Shown here piece by piece: positions 16,091-24,480 of a stretch of 64,000 nucleotides of DNA. Within the stretch, counting starts at the first letter, position 1, and every line of letters starts with the position of its first letter. A program made the position numbers and the translations under genes. The stretch is from Actinoplanes sp. NBC_00393. GTDB lineage: Bacteria; Actinomycetota; Actinomycetes; Mycobacteriales; Micromonosporaceae. Where the stretch lies: the NCBI RefSeq assembly GCF_036053395.1, contig NZ_CP107942.1, positions 4,616,501 through 4,680,500 on the forward strand, in the 5' to 3' direction. The notes below the pieces were generated by a model. It saw nothing but the letters and a program-made list of their open reading frames with translations. It ran no database searches and had not been told where the DNA came from.

Positions 16091-18043
16091 TCAGCGGCGG
16101 CCGCGGCGGGCTCGGACGTAGTCGTCGATCACGTAGCGGCCCAGGTCCTCCGCGTCGGGGCTGAAGACGCGGCCGCCGTTTCGTTTGGCGACTGCGCCGA
16201 CGAAGCGGCGTAGGCCGGGGTCCTCGCCGAGCATGAAGACGTTGAGGGTGGCGCCGTAGCGGGTCAGCTGGTCGACCTCGCGGACTGTGGCCTGGATGGT
16301 CTCGGTCAGCGGGGGCCACCAGAAGATCGCCTCGCCGTCGTCCTCCAGGTGGGCGGTCGGCTCGCCGTCGGTGACCACCAGGACCACCGGCTCGGCGCCG
16401 GGGTGCCGTCGCAGGTGGCGGCCGGCCAGCTTGAGGGCGTGCTGCAGGTTGGTGCCCTTCTCGATGGTCGGCTCGATGGCGGCCAGCTCGCCCTGGGAGA
16501 GCGTCTGCGCATACTTGCCGAAGCCGACGATCTGCAGCGCGTCCTGCGGGAACTTCGTCGCCACCAGGTGTGACAGGGCCAGGGCGGTCTGTTTCATCGG
16601 GCCCCAGCGGCCGTCCGCGTACATCGAGTAGGACAGGTCGACGCAGAGCGCCACGGCGGCTGAGGCGCGGCGTTCAGTTTCTGCTACTTCGAAATCGTCG
16701 GGCTCCAGGCGTACCGGGAGGGTGGCGACGTTGCCGGATGCGGCCCGGCGCCGGACTGCGTTGCCGATCGTGCGGACCACATCGAGGGGCTGGTCGTCGC
16801 CGAACTCCCAGCGCCGCGACGAACCGATCAGGTCGCCGGCGGCGCCGGCGTCGCGCATGTCGTGTTCGCCGCGTTTGCCGGCGATGTCGTGGAAGATCTG
16901 CGACAGGGCGGTCTGGCCCAGCCTGCGCAGTGCTTTCGGGGAGAGGGTGAGGCCGTCGGCGTCGCGTTGCACCCAGCCTTGGCGGCGCAATTCGCGTTCC
17001 AGTTCGCGGAGCCGGCGCAGGTCGTCGGCGGCGCCGCGGCCGAGTTGGCGTTCCACCGACTCGACGTCGACGTCGTCGAGGGTGGCGCCGGGGTGGTCCT
17101 GGTCGAGCTGTTCGATCAGCTCGTCCAGGTCGGCGATCTCCCCGAGCGCGGCGGCCGCGTCGCCGTATCCAAGGTCGCCGGGGCCGCGTACCCGTTCGCC
17201 GCGGCCCCAGTTGAGGCCGGGGCGCAGGGCCCGCAGGTTGTCGGTGAGCTGGGCGAGCCGGCCGCGCAACGGGCCGTCGCCGAGCGCCTGTTCCATCAGG
17301 CGTTCCAGCTCTTCGCGCTGCTGCGGGCTGAGTGAGCGCATCAGTCGCTCGGCGGCGGCCGCCTGACGGGCCAGGGAGTCGATCAGCTCGTCGACGTTGC
17401 GTGGATTGTCCGGGAAGAACTGGCCGTGCTTGGCCATGAAGTCGCGGAAGGCGTCGTTCGTGTCCTCGCCGCGGGCGTGCCGCGCCAGCAGGTCATTCAG
17501 ATCCCCCAACATTTCCGAAATGTCGGAGAAGTCGCCTTGCTGGAGCGCCTGTCGCATGCCGGCGAACCGCTGCGAGACCACCTCTTGCCGGAGGCCGTCG
17601 AGGATCTGCTGGTAGATGGCCCGGGCCTCGTCGGAGGCCCAGTGGTAATCGGAGAGCTCGGACACCGCCTGCGACACCGAGCGGGGCAGACTGTCCAGAA
17701 CCGCCTCGTTGAACCGGGCGGCGTCATCGTCCCGAGCGGCCAGCGCATCGCGCTCCGCGGCGAGGGCCTGGTCGAGCATCTGCCGGGCCCGGGTGACCGC
17801 ACCGTCCAGGTTGCCCCGGCGCAGCGCGTCCCGCCGCAGCCGCCGAGCTCGCTCGCGCAGCGCATCGAGCCCGCGGCCGTCGCGCGGGCCACGCCGGATC
17901 AGGTCACGCAGCGCGTCCCGCAGGCTCTCGCCGGCGAGGACCCGCTCCCCCATTTCGTCGACAGCGCCGCGCACGTCGTAGGGCGGCGCGAGCGGATCCG
18001 GCCCGTCGCGCCACGCCCCGTAACGGAACCGGCCGCCGCTCAT
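16091..18043 (-). CDS. VWA-domain protein, partner of the MoxR-type ATPase
   Basis: A 650-residue protein. The last 200 residues form a von Willebrand factor A domain with the MIDAS motif VDLSYSMYADG (DxSxS), VLVVTDGEPTAH and a late acidic TLNVFMLGEDPG. The first 400 residues are charged and helical (RARRLRRDALRRGNLDGAV, ELERLMEQALGDGPLRGRL), as in the VWA proteins that pair with MoxR or Mg-chelatase-like ATPases. It lies downstream of such an ATPase on the same strand. In family cases the pair assembles or matures protein complexes; the client here is unknown. Confidence 0.88.
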   Translation of the reverse strand: MSGGRFRYGAWRDGPDPLAPPYDVRGAVDEMGERVLAGESLRDALRDLIRRGPRDGRGLDALRERARRLRRDALRRGNLDGAVTRARQMLDQALAAERDALAARDDDAARFNEAVLDSLPRSVSQAVSELSDYHWASDEARAIYQQILDGLRQEVVSQRFAGMRQALQQGDFSDISEMLGDLNDLLARHARGEDTNDAFRDFMAKHGQFFPDNPRNVDELIDSLARQAAAAERLMRSLSPQQREELERLMEQALGDGPLRGRLAQLTDNLRALRPGLNWGRGERVRGPGDLGYGDAAAALGEIADLDELIEQLDQDHPGATLDDVDVESVERQLGRGAADDLRRLRELERELRRQGWVQRDADGLTLSPKALRRLGQTALSQIFHDIAGKRGEHDMRDAGAAGDLIGSSRRWEFGDDQPLDVVRTIGNAVRRRAASGNVATLPVRLEPDDFEVAETERRASAAVALCVDLSYSMYADGRWGPMKQTALALSHLVATKFPQDALQIVGFGKYAQTLSQGELAAIEPTIEKGTNLQHALKLAGRHLRRHPGAEPVVLVVTDGEPTAHLEDDGEAIFWWPPLTETIQATVREVDQLTRYGATLNVFMLGEDPGLRRFVGAVAKRNGGRVFSPDAEDLGRYVIDDYVRARRGRR

Positions 18044-18261
18044 GGCCGCACTCCGCCGCCGGCAAGCGAACGCCGGAACGAGGCCCGGGACGACGGGGGC
18101 GAGACGTGGGAAGGAGGAAGTGCGGGCTGGGGAGAGAGAAGCCCGGGCTGAAGAGGGACGAGGGAGGGCCGCCCAGGGAGAAGCGACGGCCGCCCAGGGA
18201 GATGCGAGAGCCGTGCGGGGAGAAGCGAACGCTGGCCAGAAAGCAGGGAGAAGGAACGCAT
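18040..18261 (-). CDS. Possible 73-residue ORF bridging the ATPase and VWA genes
   Basis: The ATG at 18261 lies 3 bp after the ATPase stop, with GGGAG before it, and its TGA overlaps the VWA ATG as ATGA. The product is low-complexity, built from LLPGRPSL-like repeats and rich in Leu, Pro, Ser and Arg, with no Asp, Glu or Lys. The DNA is strongly purine-skewed on the plus strand. It may be a true small protein, a translational bridge that carries ribosomes to the VWA start, or a chance frame in spacer DNA. Composition argues for caution. Confidence 0.35.
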   Translation of the reverse strand: MRSFSLLSGQRSLLPARLSHLPGRPSLLPGRPSLVPLQPGLLSPQPALPPSHVSPPSSRASFRRSLAGGGVRP

Positions 18262-18264
18262 GGC

Positions 18265-19680
18265 TCAGCTCCCGTAGATCGTGCGGCCGTCGTCGGTCAG
18301 CTCCTTGGCCAGCCGGCGGGTCAGGTGGAGGCCTTCCAGGGCGAACTCGATCCCCGAAGCCGCCTGCCCCGGGCTCGGCGCGTCGCCCAGGCCGAGCCGG
18401 TCCAGCACCTTGGCCAGGCCCGGCACGGTGCCGATCTGGGCGAGCAACTCCTCCGCGCTGACCAGGTCGCCGGTCTCGATGATCGCGCCTTCGGCGACCA
18501 GGTCGGTGAAGCCGGACAGGTCGAGCCCGGCCAGCCGCGCCCGGAACGTCTCGGCCGTCGCCACCTTGAGCAGGTGGGCCAGGACCTCGACCTCGCGGCC
18601 CTCCTCGCCGCTCTCGAACTCCACCTTGCCGCGCAGCGTCGAGGTGACCGAGACCGTGTCGCAGATCCGGGCCACCGCCTCCCGCTCGCCGCGCAGCCCG
18701 GCCCGGCGCAGCGCGGACGCGGCGACCGTCTCGGCGGCCGCGATGGCGAACCGGGCCGAGACGCCGGAGCGCGCGTCCACCGACGGCGACTCGCGCACTG
18801 CCCGGGTGTAGCGCGCGAGGACCTCGATCAGGTGCTCGGGCAGCGACGCGACCAGCCCCGCCTCCTGCCGGATCAGCGCGGACTCGAGCTCCAGGTCGAC
18901 CGGATAATGCGTCCGGATCTCAGCGCCGAACCGGTCCTTGAGCGGGGTGATGATGCGGCCGCGGTTGGTGTAGTCCTCCGGGTTGGCGGAGGCCACCAGC
19001 AGCAGGTCGAGCGGCAGGCGCAGCTGGTAGCCGCGGACCTGGATGTCGCGCTCCTCCAGCACGTTGAGCAGCGAGACCTGGATGCGCTCGGCCAGGTCGG
19101 GCAGCTCGTTGACCGCGAAGATGCCCCGGTTCGTCCGGGGCACCAGACCGAAGTGGATCGTCTCCGGATCACCGAGAGACCGCCCCTCGGCCACCTTGAT
19201 CGGGTCGACGTCGCCGATCAGGTCACCGACGCTGGTGTCGGGGGTGGCCAGTTTCTCGCCGTAGCGCTCGGAGCGGTGCAGCCACGAGATCGGCAGCAGG
19301 TCGCCGCTCTCCGCGGTCAGCCGCCGGGTCGCCGGTGTCAACGGATGGTACGGATGCTCGCGCAGCTCGGACCCGGTGATGTACGGGGTCCACTCGTCGA
19401 GCAGACCGCCCAGCGCCCGGATCAGCCGGGTCTTGCCCTGGCCCCGCTCGCCGAGCAGCACCATGTCGTGCCCGGCCAGCAGAGCCCGCTCCACCTCGGG
19501 GAGCACGGTGTCCTCGTACCCCACGATGCCGGGGAAGCGCGGCTCGCCGGTGCGCAGCTTGCGGAGCAGATTGTCGCGCAGCTCCTCTTTCACCGTGCGG
19601 AACTCGTGCCCGGTGGCACGCAGCTCGCCCAGGGTGCGCGGCAGGTCGGCAGGTGGAATGGGTGTGATCGCCTCTGTCAC
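18265..19680 (-). CDS. MoxR/Mg-chelatase-like AAA+ ATPase
   Basis: A 471-residue AAA+ ATPase. Walker A is LLGERGQGKTRLIRAL (about residue 68), a Walker B-like element is GIFAVNELPDL, sensor 1 is VASANPEDYTNRGRI and an arginine finger lies in LKDRFG. The C-terminal half is helical. The start GTG 19680 is chosen because the 38 upstream residues of the longer frame are unlike the family and overlap the divergent promoter region. With the VWA gene downstream it forms the classic MoxR-VWA pair, a chaperone-like machine. Confidence 0.88.
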   Translation of the reverse strand: MTEAITPIPPADLPRTLGELRATGHEFRTVKEELRDNLLRKLRTGEPRFPGIVGYEDTVLPEVERALLAGHDMVLLGERGQGKTRLIRALGGLLDEWTPYITGSELREHPYHPLTPATRRLTAESGDLLPISWLHRSERYGEKLATPDTSVGDLIGDVDPIKVAEGRSLGDPETIHFGLVPRTNRGIFAVNELPDLAERIQVSLLNVLEERDIQVRGYQLRLPLDLLLVASANPEDYTNRGRIITPLKDRFGAEIRTHYPVDLELESALIRQEAGLVASLPEHLIEVLARYTRAVRESPSVDARSGVSARFAIAAAETVAASALRRAGLRGEREAVARICDTVSVTSTLRGKVEFESGEEGREVEVLAHLLKVATAETFRARLAGLDLSGFTDLVAEGAIIETGDLVSAEELLAQIGTVPGLAKVLDRLGLGDAPSPGQAASGIEFALEGLHLTRRLAKELTDDGRTIYGS

Positions 19681-19792
19681 CGCAAGAACGCTACTCCGGG
19701 GATATGACAAACCGCGATTGTGCGGGCCGCCACATCCAGGCCCGCCGGATTGGCTCTCGCTCCGGCTGCGTGCCGCGCGGCACGCTCTGCTC

Positions 19793-20659
19793 ATGACAGA
19801 GATTCAGCGGTACGCGGCCTTCAGCACCGATCCGGCGGGCGGCAACCCGGCCGGCGTCGTCCTGGACGCATCCGGCCTCGACGACGCGGAGATGCTCGCG
19901 ATCGCGGCCGGCCTCGGCTATTCGGAGACCGCCTTCGTGACCGGCCGTCCCGGCGGCGACGGCTACCGGGTGCGCTACTTCAGCCCGCTCGCCGAGGTGC
20001 CGTTCTGCGGCCACGCCACGGTGGCCACCGCGGCCGCACTCGGTCCGGGTGAGCACCGGTTCGAGACGAACGCCGGTACCGTGCCCGTCGTCGTGGATGA
20101 GTCCGGGGTGGCGACGCTGACCAGCGTGGACCCGCACGTGTCGGACCTCCCCGCCGACGATCTGGCGGCCCTGCTCGCGACGCTGCGCTGGTCCGCCGGC
20201 GATCTCGACCCGGCTCTGCCGCCGAAGGTCGCGTACGCCGGCGCGTACCACCCGGTCCTGGCCGTGACCAGCCGCCGGCGCCTGGCCCGCCTGGACTACG
20301 ACGTGCCGGCGCTCAAAGCGCTGATGACCGAGCGTGGCTGGACCACCGTGCAGCTGATGTTCCGGGCCGGTCCGGCCGAGTTCGACGTGCGCAACCCGTT
20401 CCCGGTCGGCGGCGTCTACGAGGACCCGGCCACCGGCGCTGCCGCCGCGGCGTTCGGCGGCTACCTGCGGGCGCTGGGCCTGGTCGAGCCGGACGCCACA
20501 GTGCTGCTGCGGCAGGGCGACGACCTGGGCCGCCCGAGCCGGATCACCGTGCGGCTGGTCCCGGGCGAGGCCGGTGTCCGCGTCAGCGGAGCAGCCGTGG
20601 CGATCCCGGGACAGCCCGCACCCGGCAAGGAAAACGCGGCTGTCGCGATCCCGGAATAG
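19793..20659 (+). CDS. PhzF-family isomerase-like protein
   Basis: A 288-residue PhzF-fold protein with the hallmark N-terminus VQRYAAFSTDPAGGNPAG-like region (here EIQRYAAFSTDPAGGNPAG), the Glu of GYSETAFV and YFSPLAEVPFCGHATVA, then VGGVYEDPATGAAAAAFGGY near residue 210. PhzF catalyses an isomerisation in phenazine synthesis, but most family members act elsewhere and are uncharacterised; no other phz gene is present. The gene is divergent from the MoxR-type ATPase, with 112 bp between starts. Confidence 0.9.
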   Translation: MTEIQRYAAFSTDPAGGNPAGVVLDASGLDDAEMLAIAAGLGYSETAFVTGRPGGDGYRVRYFSPLAEVPFCGHATVATAAALGPGEHRFETNAGTVPVVVDESGVATLTSVDPHVSDLPADDLAALLATLRWSAGDLDPALPPKVAYAGAYHPVLAVTSRRRLARLDYDVPALKALMTERGWTTVQLMFRAGPAEFDVRNPFPVGGVYEDPATGAAAAAFGGYLRALGLVEPDATVLLRQGDDLGRPSRITVRLVPGEAGVRVSGAAVAIPGQPAPGKENAAVAIPE

Positions 20660-20688
20660 CGCGCGCCGGGCGTGACTTGGCAACGAGC

Positions 20689-21120
20689 ATGACGACAACG
20701 GAGTTCGATCCGCGCTCGCTGCTGGCCGAGAGCAAGCTCAGTGTCCTCGCGACGATCAAGGCGGACGGGCGTCCGCAGCTCTCCCCGGTCACCCACTACT
20801 ACGACCGGGAGCGGGAGCTGATCTACGTCTCCGTGGTCGAGGGCCGGGCCAAGACCGTCAACCTGCGCCGCGACCCCCGCGCCACCCTGGAGGTGACCAG
20901 CAAGGACGGCTGGTCCTGGGCGACCGTCGAGGGCATCGCCACGCTCACCGGCCCGGCGGCCGACCCGAACGGCCCCGAGGTGGACGCGCTGGTCGACTAC
21001 TACCGGCGGGCCGCCGGCGAGCACCCGGACTGGGACGAGTACCGGTCGGTGATGGTGTCCGACCGCCGCGTGCTGCTCACCATCAGCGTCGACCACGTCT
21101 ACGGGGCCCGGCTGGGCTGA
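20689..21120 (+). CDS. PPOX-class (F420-dependent) oxidoreductase
   Basis: A 143-residue split-barrel protein of the pyridoxamine-phosphate-oxidase-like class that in actinobacteria often uses F420. Seen: LAESKLSVLATIKADGRPQL, YVSVVEGRAKTVNLRRDPRA and the late DYYRRAAGEHPDWDEYRSVM. The start at ATG 20689 (MTTTEF) fits the family; a TTG at 20677 is possible. It lies 29 bp downstream of the PhzF gene and may be co-transcribed. Cofactor and substrate are not proven by sequence. Confidence 0.85.
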   Translation: MTTTEFDPRSLLAESKLSVLATIKADGRPQLSPVTHYYDRERELIYVSVVEGRAKTVNLRRDPRATLEVTSKDGWSWATVEGIATLTGPAADPNGPEVDALVDYYRRAAGEHPDWDEYRSVMVSDRRVLLTISVDHVYGARLG

Positions 21121-21146
21121 TCCCCGGCCGCTTAGGATTGCGGCTG

Positions 21147-22781
21147 ATGAGCGCCACGATGATCGCCCGGGAACTCGCCGCGGGGCACGGCGACCGCACC
21201 CTCTTCTCGGGACTCGACCTGGTGGTCGCGCCCGGTGACGTGATCGGCCTGGTCGGGGTCAACGGAGCAGGCAAGACGACGCTTCTGCGTACCCTCGCGG
21301 CGTTGATCCCGGTGGAGAGCGGAAGTGTCTCGCTGAGCCCGCCCACCGCCAACGTCGGCTATCTGCCGCAGGAGCGGGAGCGCCGCGCCGGCGAATCGGT
21401 GCGGGACTTCCTGGCCCGGCGGACCGGCGTGGGCGCCGCGCAGGCGGCGATGGATGCCGCCGCCGAGGACCTGGCGGAAGGCACGGCAGGAGCCGATGAT
21501 CGGTACGCGGCCGCGCTCGAACGCTGGCTCGACCTCGGCGGCGCCGACCTGGAGGAACGCGCCGAGCAGACCGCCGGGGAGCTGGGCCTGACCGGCATCC
21601 TGGACCTGCCGATGACCGCGCTCTCCGGCGGCCAGGCGGCCCGGGCCGGCATGGCGTCGCTGCTGCTCAGCCGCTACGACCTGTACCTTCTCGACGAGCC
21701 GACCAACGACCTGGACCTGGACGGGCTGGCCCGCCTGGAGGCCTTCATGACCGGGCTGCGGGCCGGTGCCGTGCTGGTCAGCCACGACCGCGAGTTCCTC
21801 ACCCGCACCGTCACGAAGGTCCTGGAACTCGACCTCGCCCAGCATCAGGTGAACCTGTACGGCGGCGGCTACGCCAGCTACCTGGAGGAGCGGGCCCGGG
21901 CTCGGGCGCACGCGCGGGAACAGTTCGACGAATACGCGGAGAAGAAGGAAGACCTCCTCGAGCGCGCCCGGATGCAGCGGGCCTGGATGGAGAAGGGCGT
22001 GCGCAACGCCCGGCGCAAGGCCACCGACAACGACAAGATCGTCAAGGCGCACCGCGGCGAGACCAGCGAGAAGCAGGCCGCGAAGGCCCGGCAGACCGAG
22101 CGGCTGATCGAGCGGCTCGAGGTGGTCGAGGAGCCGCGCAAGGAGTGGGAACTGCGGATGGAGATCGCCGCCGCGCCCCGTGCCGGTGCGGTGGTGGCCA
22201 CGCTGCGCGACGCGGTGGTACGCCGCGGCGACTTCGCCCTCGGCCCGGTGACACTGCAGATCGACTGGGCCGACCGGGTGGCCATCACCGGCGCGAACGG
22301 CGCCGGCAAGTCCACCCTGCTCGCCGCCCTGCTCGGCCGGGTCCCGCTGGACGAGGGCGACCGGCATCTCGGTCCGGGTGTGGTGGTCGGCGAGGTCGAC
22401 CAGGCGCGCGGCCTGTTCCTCGGTGACGAGCCGCTGGTCCGGGCGTTCGGCGCGGCCGTACCCTCCTTCGCCGACGCCGACGTGCGCACCCTGCTCGCCA
22501 AGTTCGGCCTGAAGGCGGCCCACGTGATGCGCCCCGCCGAGTCGCTCTCCCCCGGCGAACGCACCCGTGCCGCCCTGGCCCTGCTGCAGGCGCGCGGCGT
22601 GAACCTGCTGGTCCTGGACGAGCCGACGAACCACCTCGACCTACCGGCGATCGAGCAGCTGGAGTCCGCGCTGTCCAGTTACACCGGCACGTTGCTGCTG
22701 GTCACCCACGACCGCCGGATGCTGGAGGCGGTGGCCACCGACCGGCACCTGGAGGTCGCCGACGGCAAGGTCAGCGGCTGA
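21147..22781 (+). CDS. ABC-F family ATPase
   Basis: A 544-residue soluble protein with two ABC modules and no membrane segment. Walker A motifs are GVNGAGKTTL and [10 protein letters not shown]; signatures are LSGGQAARAG and LSPGERTRAA; Walker B ends in DEPTNDLDLDG and DEPTNHLDLP. Between them is the charged linker of ABC-F proteins (ARARAHAREQFDEYAEKKED). ABC-F factors bind the ribosome E site and act in translation control or protection from ribosome-targeting antibiotics; which applies here cannot be decided. Its 3' end overlaps the AraC gene tail by 11 bp. Confidence 0.9.
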   Translation: MSATMIARELAAGHGDRTLFSGLDLVVAPGDVIGLVGVNGAGKTTLLRTLAALIPVESGSVSLSPPTANVGYLPQERERRAGESVRDFLARRTGVGAAQAAMDAAAEDLAEGTAGADDRYAAALERWLDLGGADLEERAEQTAGELGLTGILDLPMTALSGGQAARAGMASLLLSRYDLYLLDEPTNDLDLDGLARLEAFMTGLRAGAVLVSHDREFLTRTVTKVLELDLAQHQVNLYGGGYASYLEERARARAHAREQFDEYAEKKEDLLERARMQRAWMEKGVRNARRKATDNDKIVKAHRGETSEKQAAKARQTERLIERLEVVEEPRKEWELRMEIAAAPRAGAVVATLRDAVVRRGDFALGPVTLQIDWADRVAITGANGAGKSTLLAALLGRVPLDEGDRHLGPGVVVGEVDQARGLFLGDEPLVRAFGAAVPSFADADVRTLLAKFGLKAAHVMRPAESLSPGERTRAALALLQARGVNLLVLDEPTNHLDLPAIEQLESALSSYTGTLLLVTHDRRMLEAVATDRHLEVADGKVSG

Positions 22782-23664
22782 GCCCGAACCGCTGCCGGTA
22801 GGCGCGCGGCGAGGAGCCGGTGACCCGCTTGAAGGCGTTGCTCAGCGCGCTCTCCGAGGCGTAGCCGACGGTCCGGGCGATGCTCGCCATCGTGCCGTCG
22901 CCGCGGCGCAGGCGGTCGGCGGCCAGCTCGATGCGCCAGTCGGTGAGGTAGTCGAGCGGGCCGCGCCCGACCGACTGGCGGAACCGGGCGGCCAGTGTGG
23001 ACCGCGAGACCGCGGCGACGCGGGCCAGGTCGGCGACCGTCCACGGGTCTGCGGGCCGGGCGTGCATGGCCCGCAACGCCGGTGCGACCACCGGGTCGGT
23101 CAGCCCGGCCAGCCAGCCCTGCGCCGTGTCGCCCGCTGACAGGTGCAGGCGCAGCATGTGGATCAGCATGACGACGGCGAGGTGCTCGGTGACCAGGCCG
23201 GCGGCCATCGGCCGGTCCCGCAGCTCGCTGTCGATCTGTTCGAGGGCCCAGCGCAGGGTGGCCGCGGCCGGTGAGTCGCCGGGCACCCGCAGCACCGGTG
23301 GCAGCGCGTCGAGCAGCAGCTCCCGGGCCCGCTCGCCGAAGTCGAACCGGCCGCCGAGACAGAAGAAGTCCGCGCCGTCGCCGGTGCGGGCCACGCCGTC
23401 CACGGCGGCGGCGAAGACCGGCGCGGCCGGCGCCGGGGTCAGGCCCGGACTGCTGGCCAAGGTGAACCGTCGTGGCTGCACGAGCAGGAAGCAGTCGCCG
23501 GCGGAGAGCTCGATCGGCTCGGGCACACCGTCGACGGTCAGCACGCACTGCCCGCGGCGGATCGCGTTGAACTTGACCGCGGGCGGCGGGTCGAAGTCGA
23601 GGGCCCACTCCCCGCCCGCCTCGAGGCTGACGGAGAGCCGGCTGGTGGTGCCGACGAGCGCGGC
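22771..23664 (-). CDS. AraC-family regulator (cupin type), 5' end lost
   Basis: The readable product is about 297 residues. A cupin-type sensor domain (FNAIRRGQCVLTVDG, GDCFLLVQPRRFTLAS) is followed by the AraC HTH: WTVADLARVAAVSRSTLAAR with FRQSVGRGPLDYL and SIARTVGYASESALSNAFKR. Family similarity begins at ALVGTTSRLS, but no ATG, GTG or TTG lies in frame there: upstream codons read straight into the antisense of the divergent SDR gene. The first usable upstream start is a GTG near 23829, inside the SDR gene. An internal GTG (CVLTVDG) would lose part of the cupin. I read this as a gene whose start was deleted. Confidence 0.75.
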   Translation of the reverse strand, partial: AALVGTTSRLSVSLEAGGEWALDFDPPPAVKFNAIRRGQCVLTVDGVPEPIELSAGDCFLLVQPRRFTLASSPGLTPAPAAPVFAAAVDGVARTGDGADFFCLGGRFDFGERARELLLDALPPVLRVPGDSPAAATLRWALEQIDSELRDRPMAAGLVTEHLAVVMLIHMLRLHLSAGDTAQGWLAGLTDPVVAPALRAMHARPADPWTVADLARVAAVSRSTLAARFRQSVGRGPLDYLTDWRIELAADRLRRGDGTMASIARTVGYASESALSNAFKRVTGSSPRAYRQRFGLSR

Positions 23665-23670
23665 CGCCGC

Positions 23671-24480
23671 ATCATCGTCACCGGCGGCGGGTCCGGGCTC
23701 GGCGCCGCGATCGTGGACGCTCTGGCCGGCGCGGGCGCCGAGGTCACCGCGCTCACCCGCCGGCAGATCGACCTCGCCGATCCCGCCTCGGTGCGGGCCT
23801 TCACCGACAGCTGGACCGGGCCGGTGCACACCGTGGTCGCCAACGCCGGGATCATGGCGCTGCCCACCCGGCAGCTCGCCGCCAACGGCTGGGAACTGCA
23901 GCTCGCGACCAACCTGCTCGGCCACTTCGCCCTGATCACCGGCCTGCACGAGCACCTGCGGGCCGCCGGGGACGCCCGGGTCGTGACGGTCAGCTCCGGC
24001 GCGCAGCTGATGGCCGGCGTCGACTTCGACGACCCGCACTTCGAGCGGCGGGCCTACGACCCGTGGATCGCCTACGCGCAGTCGAAGACCGCGGACGTGC
24101 TGCTCGCGGTCGCACTCGCCGAGCGCTGGGCCGCCGACCGGATCACCGCGAACGCGCTCGCGCCGGGCCGCATCCACACCGCCCTGCAGCGCCACCTGCC
24201 CCGGGAGTCCATGCAGGCCATGGGCGCCATGGACAACGCGGGCAACCTGCTGCACCCGGACAACTTCAAGACCCCGGAGCAGGGCGCCACCGCGTCGGTG
24301 ATGCTGGCCGCCTCGCCGCTGCTGCACGGGGTGACCGGCCGCTACTTCGACGAGGACAACCAGGAGGCGCCGGTAGTGCCGGGCGGCACCGGCGCGATGA
24401 GCGGCGTCGCCGAGTGGTCGGTGGACCCGGAGGCGGCGGACCGGCTGTGGGCGATGGCCGAGGCCGCGCTAGCGGTTTGA
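23671..24480 (+). CDS. Short-chain dehydrogenase/reductase, start codon missing
   Basis: A 269-residue SDR-fold product. The nucleotide-binding motif IIVTGGGSGLG is encoded at 23671-23703, VANAGIMALP follows, and the catalytic Ser (TVSSGAQLM) and YAQSK Tyr/Lys are present, so the enzyme core is intact. However no start codon exists in frame before IIVTGG for at least 130 bp; the first GTG is at 23713, after the glycine motif. A protein started there would lack the cofactor-binding loop. The gene is head to head with the AraC gene, whose start is also missing at the same point. Its 3' end overlaps the next gene's tail by 12 bp. Confidence 0.75.
   Translation: MIVTGGGSGLGAAIVDALAGAGAEVTALTRRQIDLADPASVRAFTDSWTGPVHTVVANAGIMALPTRQLAANGWELQLATNLLGHFALITGLHEHLRAAGDARVVTVSSGAQLMAGVDFDDPHFERRAYDPWIAYAQSKTADVLLAVALAERWAADRITANALAPGRIHTALQRHLPRESMQAMGAMDNAGNLLHPDNFKTPEQGATASVMLAASPLLHGVTGRYFDEDNQEAPVVPGGTGAMSGVAEWSVDPEAADRLWAMAEAALAV

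Noticed and set aside
15713..16319. Minus-strand and plus-strand ORFs in the 26 bp repeat
   Set aside because: A 26 bp period cycles through all frames, and both strands are open only because stop codons are rare in the GGCC-rich unit.
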